DNA from: an uncultured Mycoplasmatota bacterium | GTDB lineage: Bacteria > Bacillota_I > Bacilli_A > RF39 > UBA660 | DNA length: 39,216 nt | Assembly (NCBI GenBank): GCA_946554325.1 | Contig: CAMNSB010000005.1 | Coordinates: 1 to 39,216 of the forward strand | Reading direction: 5' to 3' | In this document: in pieces, positions 20,936 through 30,615 of the stretch | How positions within the stretch are numbered: the stretch's first letter is position 1 | How the letters are laid out: each line of letters starts with the position of its first letter | The notes under the pieces: generated by a model | What the model saw: the letters and a program-made list of their open reading frames with translations, nothing else | Told to the model about the DNA's origin: nothing | Databases searched by the model: none | Program-made: the position numbers and the translations under genes

Positions 20936-21867
20936 TTGAAAAAAAGTATGAGTGAACTAATCAAGATCAGAGACAAATTAAAAGAGGAAGGAAAGGTAAT
21001 CCCTGCTACTTTTGATGCTATGTTTAAAGAGGTAATGAAAGGATGTCCTAATTATTTAGCAGATATTTTATATCAAGTTACAGGACTAAATAAAGAAATG
21101 ATTTTAAAACATATGGAGATTCAAGACACAGAACATGGGATTAGTCATATTCTAGAAAAAAGAAAAAGAAGTGATGTAATTATCAAAGTAAAAAATAATG
21201 TTTTGAATTTAGAGATGAATATCGAGTTTTATAAAGGACTATATGAGAAAAATGAAGCATACTTAAGACGAGTGGGTAGTGAAATGATAAAAATAGGACA
21301 AGATTATAAGTATAAAAAACCAATTCAAATTAGTTTTGATAATTTTGCCCCTTTGGAAAAAAGTATGATGATCTTATTATGGAGTTTCGGATTATGGATA
21401 CCAAACATCATATAGTAGAAGTGGAAGATTATGTCAAATATCATATTAACCTAGCGAAAATATGCAAAAAATATTATAATAGAGAACAAAGAGATACTCT
21501 CACCAAACTAGAAAAAGAACTGTTAATATTAGTACTAGATGAAATTAGTGAGATAAAAGAAATTAGTAAAGGAGATAGTGAACTAATGGAAGCAGGTAAA
21601 AAAATTGAAGATATGTCATTTGATATTAATATGATAGGACTTTATGATGAGGAAGAAGATAGAAAGATTACGGATTATTTAAAAACACAGTATAAATTAG
21701 AACTTGCTGAAGAAGAGGGCTTAAAACGTGGAATGGAAAAAGGGATAGAAAAAGGCAAGAAGCAAAGTAAAATAGAAATTGCAAAAAAATTAAAAGAAAG
21801 TGATGTTGGATTTGAAATCATAGTGAAAACAACAGGCTTAACAAAAGAAGAAATCAAAAAGTTATAG
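20936..21867 (+). pseudogene. Rpn-family (PD-(D/E)XK) recombination-promoting nuclease/putative transposase, frameshifted
   Basis: ORF 20936-21415 (IPATFDAMFKEVMKGCPNYLADILYQVTGLNKE) and ORF 21379-21867 (YDDLIMEFRIMDTKHHIVEVEDYVKYHINL...GMEKGIEKGKKQSKIEIAKKL); adding one A to the A6 run 21357-21362 joins them. Confidence 0.8.
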
Positions 21868-21892
21868 AAGTTAGAAATACAGGAGAAGAAAA

Positions 21893-22720
21893 ATGACAAT
21901 ATTAGAAGAGTGGAAAGAAAAAATGATAGAAGACAAAACTTTTCATACTTTTTATAGAGTTCAAGGTGGACTAAGTTATGAAAAATTTTCTCTAAATGAA
22001 AAAGCAGTCGTATATAATTCCAAAGAAAAATATACATACTTTTCAGAAAGTAGAGAGCATCATCAATATTATAAAACAAAAAGAATTGACCAATTAGTCT
22101 TAAGAAATGATGATCCAATGCAAAAACGAGATTATTTAGCAACGAATTCCCTTTATGTATATAGGTATCAGTTACCAAGAATCAAAGAAAATTTTAAAAG
22201 TATGGAAGCAAATAGAGTAAATATAAAGTGTTTCTCATTCTATTTTTTAGAAGATGCCTTTCAACTAATAAAAGAAAATAGTGTTTATTATATGAAAAGA
22301 ATAGTAGATAATATTCCTAGAAGAGTAGATATAAAAGTAAATGGAGGAGGGTATGGACTAAATGATGAATGGTTAAGACTTTTCTATTTATCTACCTTTA
22401 TGACAGAAATTATTTCAATTGAAAAAGAAGATATAGAAATATATTTATCTAAACTTTCATACCTTTTAAGCAGTGAAATAGAAATTGGTAATGAACAAAA
22501 AAGGAGAATGATTATCTCCAGTCATCTCTCTTCTCCATTTACTAAATATGAATTAATGGATACTCTTGAAAATATTGTAGAAAAAGGACTCACCATTCCT
22601 AATAGCACTTTACAAAAAAGACCAAGACAAGTAATCAAAACATTTGTAAAAAGTTATGAAAATAAAAGAGAAGAAGCAAAAAGATGGTTGGATAATAGAA
22701 TGAACAAAAAATATAAATAA
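21893..22720 (+). CDS. Hypothetical protein, 275 aa
   Basis: Intact ORF with upstream AGGAGAAG; no recognised motif. Confidence 0.6.
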   Translation: MTILEEWKEKMIEDKTFHTFYRVQGGLSYEKFSLNEKAVVYNSKEKYTYFSESREHHQYYKTKRIDQLVLRNDDPMQKRDYLATNSLYVYRYQLPRIKENFKSMEANRVNIKCFSFYFLEDAFQLIKENSVYYMKRIVDNIPRRVDIKVNGGGYGLNDEWLRLFYLSTFMTEIISIEKEDIEIYLSKLSYLLSSEIEIGNEQKRRMIISSHLSSPFTKYELMDTLENIVEKGLTIPNSTLQKRPRQVIKTFVKSYENKREEAKRWLDNRMNKKYK

Positions 22721-22847
22721 AGGTAAGGATTCGAAACATTGGAAGTGGATACTTAATTTTTTCTTTTGTGGATGAATGTAGAAGAATCATAATATAATAT
22801 AGAAAACATAAAAGAAAGAACGGTGACATAATGAAAATAAATATCAT

Positions 22848-23473
22848 ATGACCAAAGAAGATAATATATTTTTTGCAAAAAGAAAATTGATTGACAATAT
22901 TTACAAAAGTGCAAATCTAGAAGGAATTGCTATAACATTCGCGGACACTTATTCTTTTATGAATAATGTAAATACAGAAAATATTTCGATAGATGATATG
23001 TTAAAATTAAAGGGATTAAAAGATGGTTGGGAATATATTTTAAATAAAGTAGATGAGGAGTTAACACTGGATTACATAAAAAAATTCATTTTGAAGTTTG
23101 CAAAGGACAAAAACTTGGAGATTTTAGAGATAAAGGAGTTGGGATTACTGGAACAGATTGGAGACCAAAACTACCGAGTGAATGCGATTATGAAAGTGAG
23201 TTAAAAGAAATTCTTTCCATTGCAAGTGACTTAGACAGATGTATCAGTATATTCTGCTGGACTCAAAGAAGCCAGATGTTTTTAGATGGAAATAAGGAAG
23301 TAGCAAACTTAATCACCAATAAAGAAATGATAAAGTATGGGCAAGGGATTATTTCAATTCCAGTAGAAAAAATAGGAGAGTATTTTACCAAACTAATAAA
23401 ATACTATGAAACAAATAATATAAAAGATTTAAAATTATGGATTTATGAAAATTGTATAGATGGAATTAATTAA
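22848..23473 (+). pseudogene. Fic-domain protein, frameshifted and with altered Fic motif
   Basis: N-part NIFFAKRKLIDNIYKSANLEGIAITFADTYSF...; after adding one G near 23117 continues NLGDFRDKGVGITGTDWRPKLPSECDYESELKEIL...TQRSQMFLDGNKEVANLITNKEMI. Confidence 0.75.
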
Positions 23474-23615
23474 AAAAAAGGAGAATATAAAAAGGAATCA
23501 AAATCAAGATACGATAGGAACAAAGCCAGTTTTGAATTTGCCTAAATTAGAACCAATACTTATATCAGATAAAACTTGGAAGGGTTCGGAAAAGAGCTCT
23601 TTAGTAAAAAAATAA
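23460..23615 (+). CDS. Small overlapping ORF, 51 aa, function unknown
   Basis: MELIKKKENIKRNQNQDTIGTKPVLNLPKLEPILISDKTWKGSEKSSLVKK*; start overlaps the Fic remnant stop. Confidence 0.3.
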   Translation: MELIKKKENIKRNQNQDTIGTKPVLNLPKLEPILISDKTWKGSEKSSLVKK

Positions 23616-23621
23616 TATAGT

Positions 23622-23650
23622 AACTGTTGTGTAAAAACACAGTTTTTTTT
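23622..23650 (+). terminator. Rho-independent terminator
   Basis: AACTGTTGTGT-AAAA-ACACAGTT followed by T8. Confidence 0.75.
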
Positions 23651-23754
23651 GTGAGATAAAAAAATAACATAAATTATTAGAAATAACCTGTTTATGTGGT
23701 ATAATACAAAAGAAAAAGATGTAGCATAATTTTCTTAAGAGAATGTGATAAGAT

Positions 23755-24033
23755 TTGATAGATATAGGTTATTCTATGGTAAGAACTCATCTAAATGGCA
23801 AACATCCTTTTATGAAAAACATTTCTTCAAATAGAACTTATTATTTATTGGAGGGCAGTGCTACATTTATACTAGAAGAAGAAAAAATAAAAATAGAAAA
23901 AGGAGAAATGCTTGTCATTCCCAAGAATACAAAATATGCATTTTATGGAAAGTTTGACGCAATATTAGTAGATTGTCCCACATTTAATCCAAAAGATGAT
24001 ATAATTTATAAAGAAGAATTAAAAAATGAGTAA
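23755..24033 (+). CDS. Small cupin-domain protein
   Basis: YYLLEGSATFILEEEKIKIEKGEMLVIPKNTKYAFYGKFDAILVDCPTF; TTG start uncertain (ATG 23776 possible). Confidence 0.75.
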   Translation: MIDIGYSMVRTHLNGKHPFMKNISSNRTYYLLEGSATFILEEEKIKIEKGEMLVIPKNTKYAFYGKFDAILVDCPTFNPKDDIIYKEELKNE

Positions 24034-24044
24034 AGGAGAAAATT

Positions 24045-24341
24045 ATGGAAGATAAATTATCGAAAGAAGAAGTGATGCATGTCGCGTCCCTTGCCAAAAT
24101 TAAAATAGATGAAAAGGATATTGAAAAATATCAAGTAGAACTGAAAAAATTATTAAATGATGTAGAACATATTCACGATATCAAAGGATATGATGATGAG
24201 ATTTTAATTACCCCAACAGAAGAAGTTTGCAAACTAAGATGCGACGAGGAAGAAAAGATGTTATCCCCAGAGGAAGTATTAAAAAATGTTCCTCGTCATA
24301 ATGGAAATTATATAGAAGTGCCGGTGGTTATCAATGAGTAG
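24045..24341 (+). CDS. gatC: Asp-tRNA(Asn)/Glu-tRNA(Gln) amidotransferase subunit GatC
   Basis: KEEVMHVASLAKIKIDEKDIEKYQVELKKLLNDVEHI; directly upstream of gatA. Confidence 0.95.
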   Translation: MEDKLSKEEVMHVASLAKIKIDEKDIEKYQVELKKLLNDVEHIHDIKGYDDEILITPTEEVCKLRCDEEEKMLSPEEVLKNVPRHNGNYIEVPVVINE

Positions 24342-25791
24342 ATATTTAGAAAAAAGTGTACTAGAGTTACACGAATTATTAAAGAAAAAAGAAATTAGTC
24401 CCAAAGACTTAGTAGAAGAAGCATTCACCCGAATAGAGGAAAATAAAGAGTACAATGCTTATATTACACTAAACAAAGAAAAAGCTTTAGAAGAAGCGAA
24501 AGAACTAGAACATATTCCTTTTGAAGAAGATAATTTATTATTTGGCCTACCAATTGCCGTAAAGGATAATATCATAACAAAGGATTTAAGAACAACTTGT
24601 GCATCCCACATCTTAGATAACTTTATGCCGATTTACGATGCAACAGTAGTAGAAAAACTAAAAGCATCCCACATGATTATCATTGGAAAGACCAATATGG
24701 ATGAGTTTGCTATGGGCTCAAGTAGTAGAACAAGTTATTTTGGTGCCCCAAAAAACGCTTGGAATAAAGAAAAAATCACGGGAGGGTCTAGCGGAGGAAG
24801 TGCTGCAACCGTTTCTCTTCGTGATGTACCGTTTGCACTAGGAAGTGATACTGGAGGAAGCATTAGACAACCTGCAAGCTATACAGGAATCGTTGGAATG
24901 AAACCAACGTATGGAAGAGTTTCTCGCTATGGACTAGTGGCCTTTGCTTCCAGTCTAGATCAAATAGGACCAATGACTAAAAATGTTTATGAAAATGCCC
25001 TTTTATTAAATGCTATTGTAGGACGCGATGACAAAGACTTAACTTCCTCTCATAAAGAACAAGAGGACTTTACAAGACTGATTGGTGCTAGCATAGAAGG
25101 AATGAAAGTAGCAGTGCCAAACTACTTTATGAGTGACATTGTAAATGAAGAAATAAAAGAAAAAATAAAAGAAAGCTTAGAGATATTAAAAAGTGCAGGA
25201 GTGACTATAGACTTTGTAGATATCCCATATCTAGAAAATGCCGTAACCTTATATCAAATTATTGCAATGGGAGAAGCAAGTAGTAATCTCGCACGCTTTG
25301 ATGGAGTTCGTTATGGACATGCGAAAGAAAATCCAGAAAGTATAGATAATTTGTACTATGGAACAAGAGAAGAAGGCTTTGGAGAAGAAGTAAAACGTCG
25401 TATTATGGTAGGTTCCTACCTGCTAAGTGGAGAAAATGCCAAAGAGTATTACAATAAAGCATTATCCATTCGTGATGACATGAGAAAAGCCCTCTTAGAT
25501 ACATTAAAAGAGTATGATTTTATTTTAGGACCAACGACCACAACCACCGCTTATAATTTGACTGACCCAATGGATGATCCATCCAAAAGCTTTATGGATG
25601 ATGTTCTAGTAATTCCTGTCAATATGGCGGGACTCCCTGGTCTAAATATTCCAGTAGGGTTTGATAAGGAAAAAATGCCAATAGGACTTCATATCATAGG
25701 CGCTCCATTTGAAGAAGCAAAAATGTACTCTCTTGCATCTTACCTAGAAGAAAAACTAAATCTAAACCTAAATCCGAAAGGAGAAGAGTAA
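24334..25791 (+). CDS. gatA: Asp/Glu-tRNA amidotransferase subunit GatA
   Basis: Amidase signature GGSSGGSAATVSLRDVPFALGSDTGGSIRQPASYTGIVGMKPTYGRVSRYG; overlaps gatC by 8 nt. Confidence 0.98.
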   Translation: MSRYLEKSVLELHELLKKKEISPKDLVEEAFTRIEENKEYNAYITLNKEKALEEAKELEHIPFEEDNLLFGLPIAVKDNIITKDLRTTCASHILDNFMPIYDATVVEKLKASHMIIIGKTNMDEFAMGSSSRTSYFGAPKNAWNKEKITGGSSGGSAATVSLRDVPFALGSDTGGSIRQPASYTGIVGMKPTYGRVSRYGLVAFASSLDQIGPMTKNVYENALLLNAIVGRDDKDLTSSHKEQEDFTRLIGASIEGMKVAVPNYFMSDIVNEEIKEKIKESLEILKSAGVTIDFVDIPYLENAVTLYQIIAMGEASSNLARFDGVRYGHAKENPESIDNLYYGTREEGFGEEVKRRIMVGSYLLSGENAKEYYNKALSIRDDMRKALLDTLKEYDFILGPTTTTTAYNLTDPMDDPSKSFMDDVLVIPVNMAGLPGLNIPVGFDKEKMPIGLHIIGAPFEEAKMYSLASYLEEKLNLNLNPKGEE

Positions 25792-25792
25792 C

Positions 25793-27229
25793 ATGACGAA
25801 TTATATAAAAACAATTGGTATTGAGGTTCACGTCGAATTAAAGACCAAAACAAAGATTTTTTCCCCTGCAAAAAATGGGTATGGCAGTGGCGCCAACACC
25901 CTAACCAATGTAGTTGACCTAGGATATCCTGGAACACTCCCTACCTTAAATGAAGAAGTAGTAAACCAAGCGATAAAAGCAGCAATCGTTCTGAATTGTA
26001 AAATTAGAAAAGAGATGCATTTTGATCGCAAAAACTATTTTTATCCAGATAACCCTAAAAATTATCAAATCACGCAAAGTAGAACACCCATTGGTTATGA
26101 TGGTTATGTCGAAATAGAAGTAGAGGGAGAAAAGAAAAAAATTGAAATTGAAGAGATGCATATCGAAGAAGACACTTGTAAAAGTGCTCACCGAAAAGAT
26201 GTGACTTTACTTGATTTTAATCGTGCAGGAGTGCCGTTAATAGAAATTGTCACAAAGCCTTGTATATCTTCAGGAGAAGAAGCCAAACTCTACATTGAAA
26301 AACTAAGAGAAATACTTTTTTATGCAGATATTTCAGACTGTAAAATAGAAGAGGGAAGTATGAGGTGTGATGCCAATATCTCTCTTCGAAAAAATGAGTC
26401 TGATCCACTAGGAACCAAAGTAGAAATCAAGAATATTGGTTCTATCAGTAACGTAAAATTAAGTCTAGAAAAAGAGTCGATTCGTCAAGAGAAACTACTA
26501 GAAAATAATGAGACTTTCCCAGCTCAAACAAGACGTTTTGATGATAAATTAAATGATACTGTTCTAATGCGTATCAAAGAAACAGGAAACGATTATCGCT
26601 ACTTCCCAGAACCAGATATTCCATATCTATATATAACAGATGAAATGATTGAAAACGTAAAAAATACCATACCACTAACAGCAGATGAGAGAAGAAAAGA
26701 ATATATGACTCGTGGAATTAGTAAAATAAATAGTGATAAAATCTTACTAAATCGCTCTTTGAGCGACTATCTAAACCAGTTTTTAAAAACAGATATAGAC
26801 TTTGTTATAGTATCAAACCTTTTATTAGGGGATATCTCCTTCTATTTAAATAAACATTTTTTAAAACTAGAAGAAACTAAGCTAACAAAAGAGAAAATGA
26901 TTAAACTAGTAGAAAAATTAAGCGACAAAACACTGACAAACAAAAATGTAAAAGATATGATAGAATACTTGCTAGAAACAGATAAAACGGTAGAAGACAT
27001 CATAAAAGAGAAAAATATTGTAAATATTACAGATGATTCCTATCTAGAAAATATCATTTCAGAAGTATTAGAAAATAATAAAGAAAGTATCAATGATTAT
27101 CTATCAGGACATGATAGAGCATTGAAATACTTAATGGGACAAGTAATGAAATTATCAAAAGGAAGTGCGAACCCAACACTTGCTAGTCAAATGTTGAAAG
27201 AAAAGTTAGAAAACTTGACAATTGATTAA
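25793..27229 (+). CDS. gatB: Asp/Glu-tRNA amidotransferase subunit GatB
   Basis: TIGIEVHVELKTKTKIFSPAKN...HFDRKNYFYPDNPKNYQITQ...EEMHIEEDTCKS...LDFNRAGVPLIEIVTKP. Confidence 0.98.
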   Translation: MTNYIKTIGIEVHVELKTKTKIFSPAKNGYGSGANTLTNVVDLGYPGTLPTLNEEVVNQAIKAAIVLNCKIRKEMHFDRKNYFYPDNPKNYQITQSRTPIGYDGYVEIEVEGEKKKIEIEEMHIEEDTCKSAHRKDVTLLDFNRAGVPLIEIVTKPCISSGEEAKLYIEKLREILFYADISDCKIEEGSMRCDANISLRKNESDPLGTKVEIKNIGSISNVKLSLEKESIRQEKLLENNETFPAQTRRFDDKLNDTVLMRIKETGNDYRYFPEPDIPYLYITDEMIENVKNTIPLTADERRKEYMTRGISKINSDKILLNRSLSDYLNQFLKTDIDFVIVSNLLLGDISFYLNKHFLKLEETKLTKEKMIKLVEKLSDKTLTNKNVKDMIEYLLETDKTVEDIIKEKNIVNITDDSYLENIISEVLENNKESINDYLSGHDRALKYLMGQVMKLSKGSANPTLASQMLKEKLENLTID

Positions 27230-27250
27230 CGAAGTAACATAGTGTATAAT
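27222..27250 (+). promoter_or_regulatory. Putative promoter at the gatB 3' end
   Basis: TTGATT (27222-27227), 17-nt spacer, TATAAT (27245-27250). Confidence 0.55.
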
Positions 27251-27273
27251 ATAGATACTGGGGATGTGATAAA

Positions 27274-27735
27274 ATGGATTTTATAAAGAAAAATAAGTTT
27301 ACAATAATAGCAATCGGATGTTTTTTAATACTTGTTTTGTTATTAGTGCAGGTAAAAAATGCTTTCTTTCCAGATATGAGAACAGCCATTTATGGGAATA
27401 GATTAGATGGAATAAAAGATATAAAAATTACCAAAGGAGAACTATCGACTTTAAAGGATACCTTAGAAAAAAATGAAACAGTAAGTAAAGTGTCTACAAT
27501 CGTTAGTGGTAAAATCGTAAATATCATGATAACTGTAGGAGACGAGCTAGGACTAGATCAAGCCAAAGAATTAGCAAACACTTCTTATCAAGAGTTTACA
27601 AAAGAACAACAACAAAATTACGATTTTCAAGTATTTATTCAAAAAAACAACGATGCAAAAGATTTCCCAATTATTGGCTACAAGCATCATAAAAAAGAAG
27701 GATTTTCTTGGACAAAAGATAGAACGGTGGAATAA
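27274..27735 (+). CDS. Membrane-anchored hypothetical protein
   Basis: N-terminal TM then extracytoplasmic domain; RBS GGGGATGTG; no recognised family. Confidence 0.6.
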   Translation: MDFIKKNKFTIIAIGCFLILVLLLVQVKNAFFPDMRTAIYGNRLDGIKDIKITKGELSTLKDTLEKNETVSKVSTIVSGKIVNIMITVGDELGLDQAKELANTSYQEFTKEQQQNYDFQVFIQKNNDAKDFPIIGYKHHKKEGFSWTKDRTVE

Positions 27736-27737
27736 CT

Positions 27738-29774
27738 ATGAAAAAGAAACTAATTATCATCATACCAATTTTAATTGCAATCATTGCTTTCGTCTTTGTT
27801 TATCGCTATTATAATAAAGAAGATAAAACAACAACTCTAACGGTAACAGAAAAAAAATGGGTACAAGACAATGCTAAAACAGCAGTAGATTTTGAAATTA
27901 TCAATGATTATCCATTATATGGAATGAATGGAAATGGTGTTTTCTTTGATTTTATAAAAGACTTTGAAAAGAATATCAAGCTAGAATTCAATAAAATTCC
28001 CTATCTAAAAGATAGTACTGCCACAACCTCAAGCTATCGTATTCGCCTGCTAGATGCTGATGAAAATATAGGAGCAAATGACTTGCTTATCTTTAAAGAT
28101 AGTTACATTGCAATAGGAAAAGAATATCAGAGACTAAATCATATCAAAGATATGAAAAATATAACCTTCGGAGTATTTAAAGAAGATTCATCAGAAATTA
28201 GTTATTATCTAAAGTCAGGAACTAATCTGTCATATAAAACCTATAATAAAATTGATGAGCTATATAATGCATTAGAAAAAGACGAAGTAGATATGATTAT
28301 TACCCCAAATATCATGTATTTGGATAAAACCATTAATAATAAATATTCAATTAACTACTACTTTCCAGAAATGACAAAACGAGTTGTTCTAACACTAAGT
28401 AATAAAAATGATAAACTAAATAAAATTGTCAAAAAATATTTTAAAAAATGGAAACAAACCAAATATATAGAAGAATATAATGATGCTTATCTAGATTATT
28501 ACCTAGAAAAAAATAAACTAGATGCCAAAACAAAAGCAGATCTCATTTCTAAAAATTATGTATATGGCTATATAGAAAACTATCCGTATGAAGCAAAAGT
28601 AAATAAGAAAGTAACAGGAATAGCTGGAGAATACATGGATAGAATAGCAAGACTTACAGATATCGAATTTAAGTACAAAAAATATAGTAGCAAAAAAGAA
28701 TTAGAACAAGCAGTAAAAAAAGGTGAAGTAGACGTTTATTTTGATTATTATAATCTAACAGACAAAAAGTATCTAGCAACACTTTCTACATTTATTGAAG
28801 ACTATGTCATACTAGGAAGAACAAAAGATAATCATATTATAAACTCTTTTGAAAGCCTAAAAGGAGAAAAAATAGTGATGTTAAAAGACGACTCACTATA
28901 TAACTATTTTGAAAATAACTCACGTTCAGATATTACCACTTATAAAAATGTAAGGGATATGGTAAAAAATGCAGATAATAAACTAATTGTATTAGATAGA
29001 GAAATTTATAATTATTATCGTGAAAAGAAATTTTCTAAATATACAATTTTGTATACAGATACGATGATGAATGATTATAAATTCATGGTAAAAAAGGATA
29101 ATAAAGCATTCTATAATTTATTTAACTATATCATTAATACCAATTCTTATTATAACTATCGAAATGCAGGATTAGAAAGTTTAAATGCTTCGATTCTAGA
29201 AGGCTCAACCCTAGAACAAGTATATATGATTATTCTAATGATTATCTTTATTCCAATGATTCTATTAGGATTAATCTATGCTATCATCAAAAAGAAAAAA
29301 CAAGTGAAAAAAGTAAAAATAGTAGATCGTCATAAATATACAGATATGCTAACATCTCTAAAGAATAGAAACTATCTAAATATCAAAACACCAGAATGGG
29401 AATCATCTAAAGTATATCCACAAGCAATTGTGATGGTAGATCTGAATAATGTAAAATATGTAAATGATAATTATGGTCATGAAGAAGGAGACCAATTAAT
29501 CATCAAGGCAGCATCCATTCTTGTAAACACACAACTAGAAAATAGTGAAATAATAAGAACAGATGGAAATGAATTCTTAATCTACCTAGTAGGCTATAGT
29601 GATAGACAAGTGGCAACCTATACAAAAAAACTATCAAAAGAATTCAAAAATCTGCCACATGAATTTGGAGCAGGAGTAGGTTATAGTATTATTGAAGATG
29701 AAATTAAGACACTAGACGATGCCATTAATGAAGCAACACTAGAAATGATTACCAATAAAGAAGATTATAAATAA
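27738..29774 (+). CDS. Sensor with tandem extracellular solute-binding (SBP_bac_3-like) domains, TM and degenerate GGDEF domain
   Basis: LRLLDADENIGANDLLIFKDSYIAIGK.../IENYPYEAKVNKKVTGIAGEYMDRIARLTDIEFKYKKYSSKKELEQAVKKGEVDVYFDYYN; TM near 29220-29300; MVDLNNVKYVNDNYGHEEGDQLI...IIRTDGNEFLIYLVG. Confidence 0.8.
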   Translation: MKKKLIIIIPILIAIIAFVFVYRYYNKEDKTTTLTVTEKKWVQDNAKTAVDFEIINDYPLYGMNGNGVFFDFIKDFEKNIKLEFNKIPYLKDSTATTSSYRIRLLDADENIGANDLLIFKDSYIAIGKEYQRLNHIKDMKNITFGVFKEDSSEISYYLKSGTNLSYKTYNKIDELYNALEKDEVDMIITPNIMYLDKTINNKYSINYYFPEMTKRVVLTLSNKNDKLNKIVKKYFKKWKQTKYIEEYNDAYLDYYLEKNKLDAKTKADLISKNYVYGYIENYPYEAKVNKKVTGIAGEYMDRIARLTDIEFKYKKYSSKKELEQAVKKGEVDVYFDYYNLTDKKYLATLSTFIEDYVILGRTKDNHIINSFESLKGEKIVMLKDDSLYNYFENNSRSDITTYKNVRDMVKNADNKLIVLDREIYNYYREKKFSKYTILYTDTMMNDYKFMVKKDNKAFYNLFNYIINTNSYYNYRNAGLESLNASILEGSTLEQVYMIILMIIFIPMILLGLIYAIIKKKKQVKKVKIVDRHKYTDMLTSLKNRNYLNIKTPEWESSKVYPQAIVMVDLNNVKYVNDNYGHEEGDQLIIKAASILVNTQLENSEIIRTDGNEFLIYLVGYSDRQVATYTKKLSKEFKNLPHEFGAGVGYSIIEDEIKTLDDAINEATLEMITNKEDYK

Positions 29775-29778
29775 AGGA

Positions 29779-30615
29779 ATGAGAAAAATGGAGCGAGTAA
29801 GGGCTTTTTTGAAAAAAGTATTTCATATTATAAAAAGACCTGAGATGAGGATACTACCTGGTCAACTCGCTTTTTTCTTTGTCTTATCTTTAATACCCTT
29901 AATAGCATTAGTAGGAACCATCGCTGCATCATTTAATATATCAGTCTCATCACTAGAAGAGGCAATTAAATTTGCACTACCAAGGGATGTGTCACAAACA
30001 CTATTAACTTATGTGTCTGGAAAAGGACTAAACTTTAACATTATAGTCTTCTTTTTATCAGCATTCATCTTAGCATCTAACGGATGCCATTCTATGATTA
30101 TCACATCCAATGAAATATATAAAATAGAATGTGAGAAAGTACTAAAAAGAAGATTAAAAGCAATTTTTATGACCTTTATCTTAGTATTATTAGTAGTATT
30201 CCTATTAATAGTACCAGTCTATGGAAATACGATCCTACAAGTAATTCTATCGCATACAAACGAAAGTGAAGAAGTAAACCTAATAACAAGTATTTACCAA
30301 ATACTAAAATACCCAATATCCATATTTTTAATCTATGTCAATATAAAACTATTATATACCATTGCTCCAGATGAAGAAGTAAAAGGAAAGTCAACAACTC
30401 ATGGAGCAATATTTACAACCATCACTTGGGTAATTGCCACAGAAATATACTCATTCTACGTAGAAACATTTGCAAATTATGATATTTTTTATGGTAGTAT
30501 TTCTAGCTTAATTATCCTCTTAATGTGGGTTTATATTCTATCCTATATTTTTGTAATAGGAATGGCAATAAATGCTGGAGAAAAAAATGAAAAAGAAAAG
30601 GAGCAAGAAAAATGA
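29779..30615 (+). CDS. YihY/BrkB family membrane protein
   Basis: LPGQLAFFFVLSLIPLIALVGTIAASF...SNGCHSMIITSNEIYKIE...GSISSLIILLMWVYILSYIFVIGMAINAG. Confidence 0.88.
   Translation: MRKMERVRAFLKKVFHIIKRPEMRILPGQLAFFFVLSLIPLIALVGTIAASFNISVSSLEEAIKFALPRDVSQTLLTYVSGKGLNFNIIVFFLSAFILASNGCHSMIITSNEIYKIECEKVLKRRLKAIFMTFILVLLVVFLLIVPVYGNTILQVILSHTNESEEVNLITSIYQILKYPISIFLIYVNIKLLYTIAPDEEVKGKSTTHGAIFTTITWVIATEIYSFYVETFANYDIFYGSISSLIILLMWVYILSYIFVIGMAINAGEKNEKEKEQEK

Noticed and set aside
27215-27250. TTGACA at 27215 as the -35 for TATAAT at 27245
   Set aside because: Spacer of 24 nt is too long; TTGATT at 27222 with 17-nt spacer fits better.
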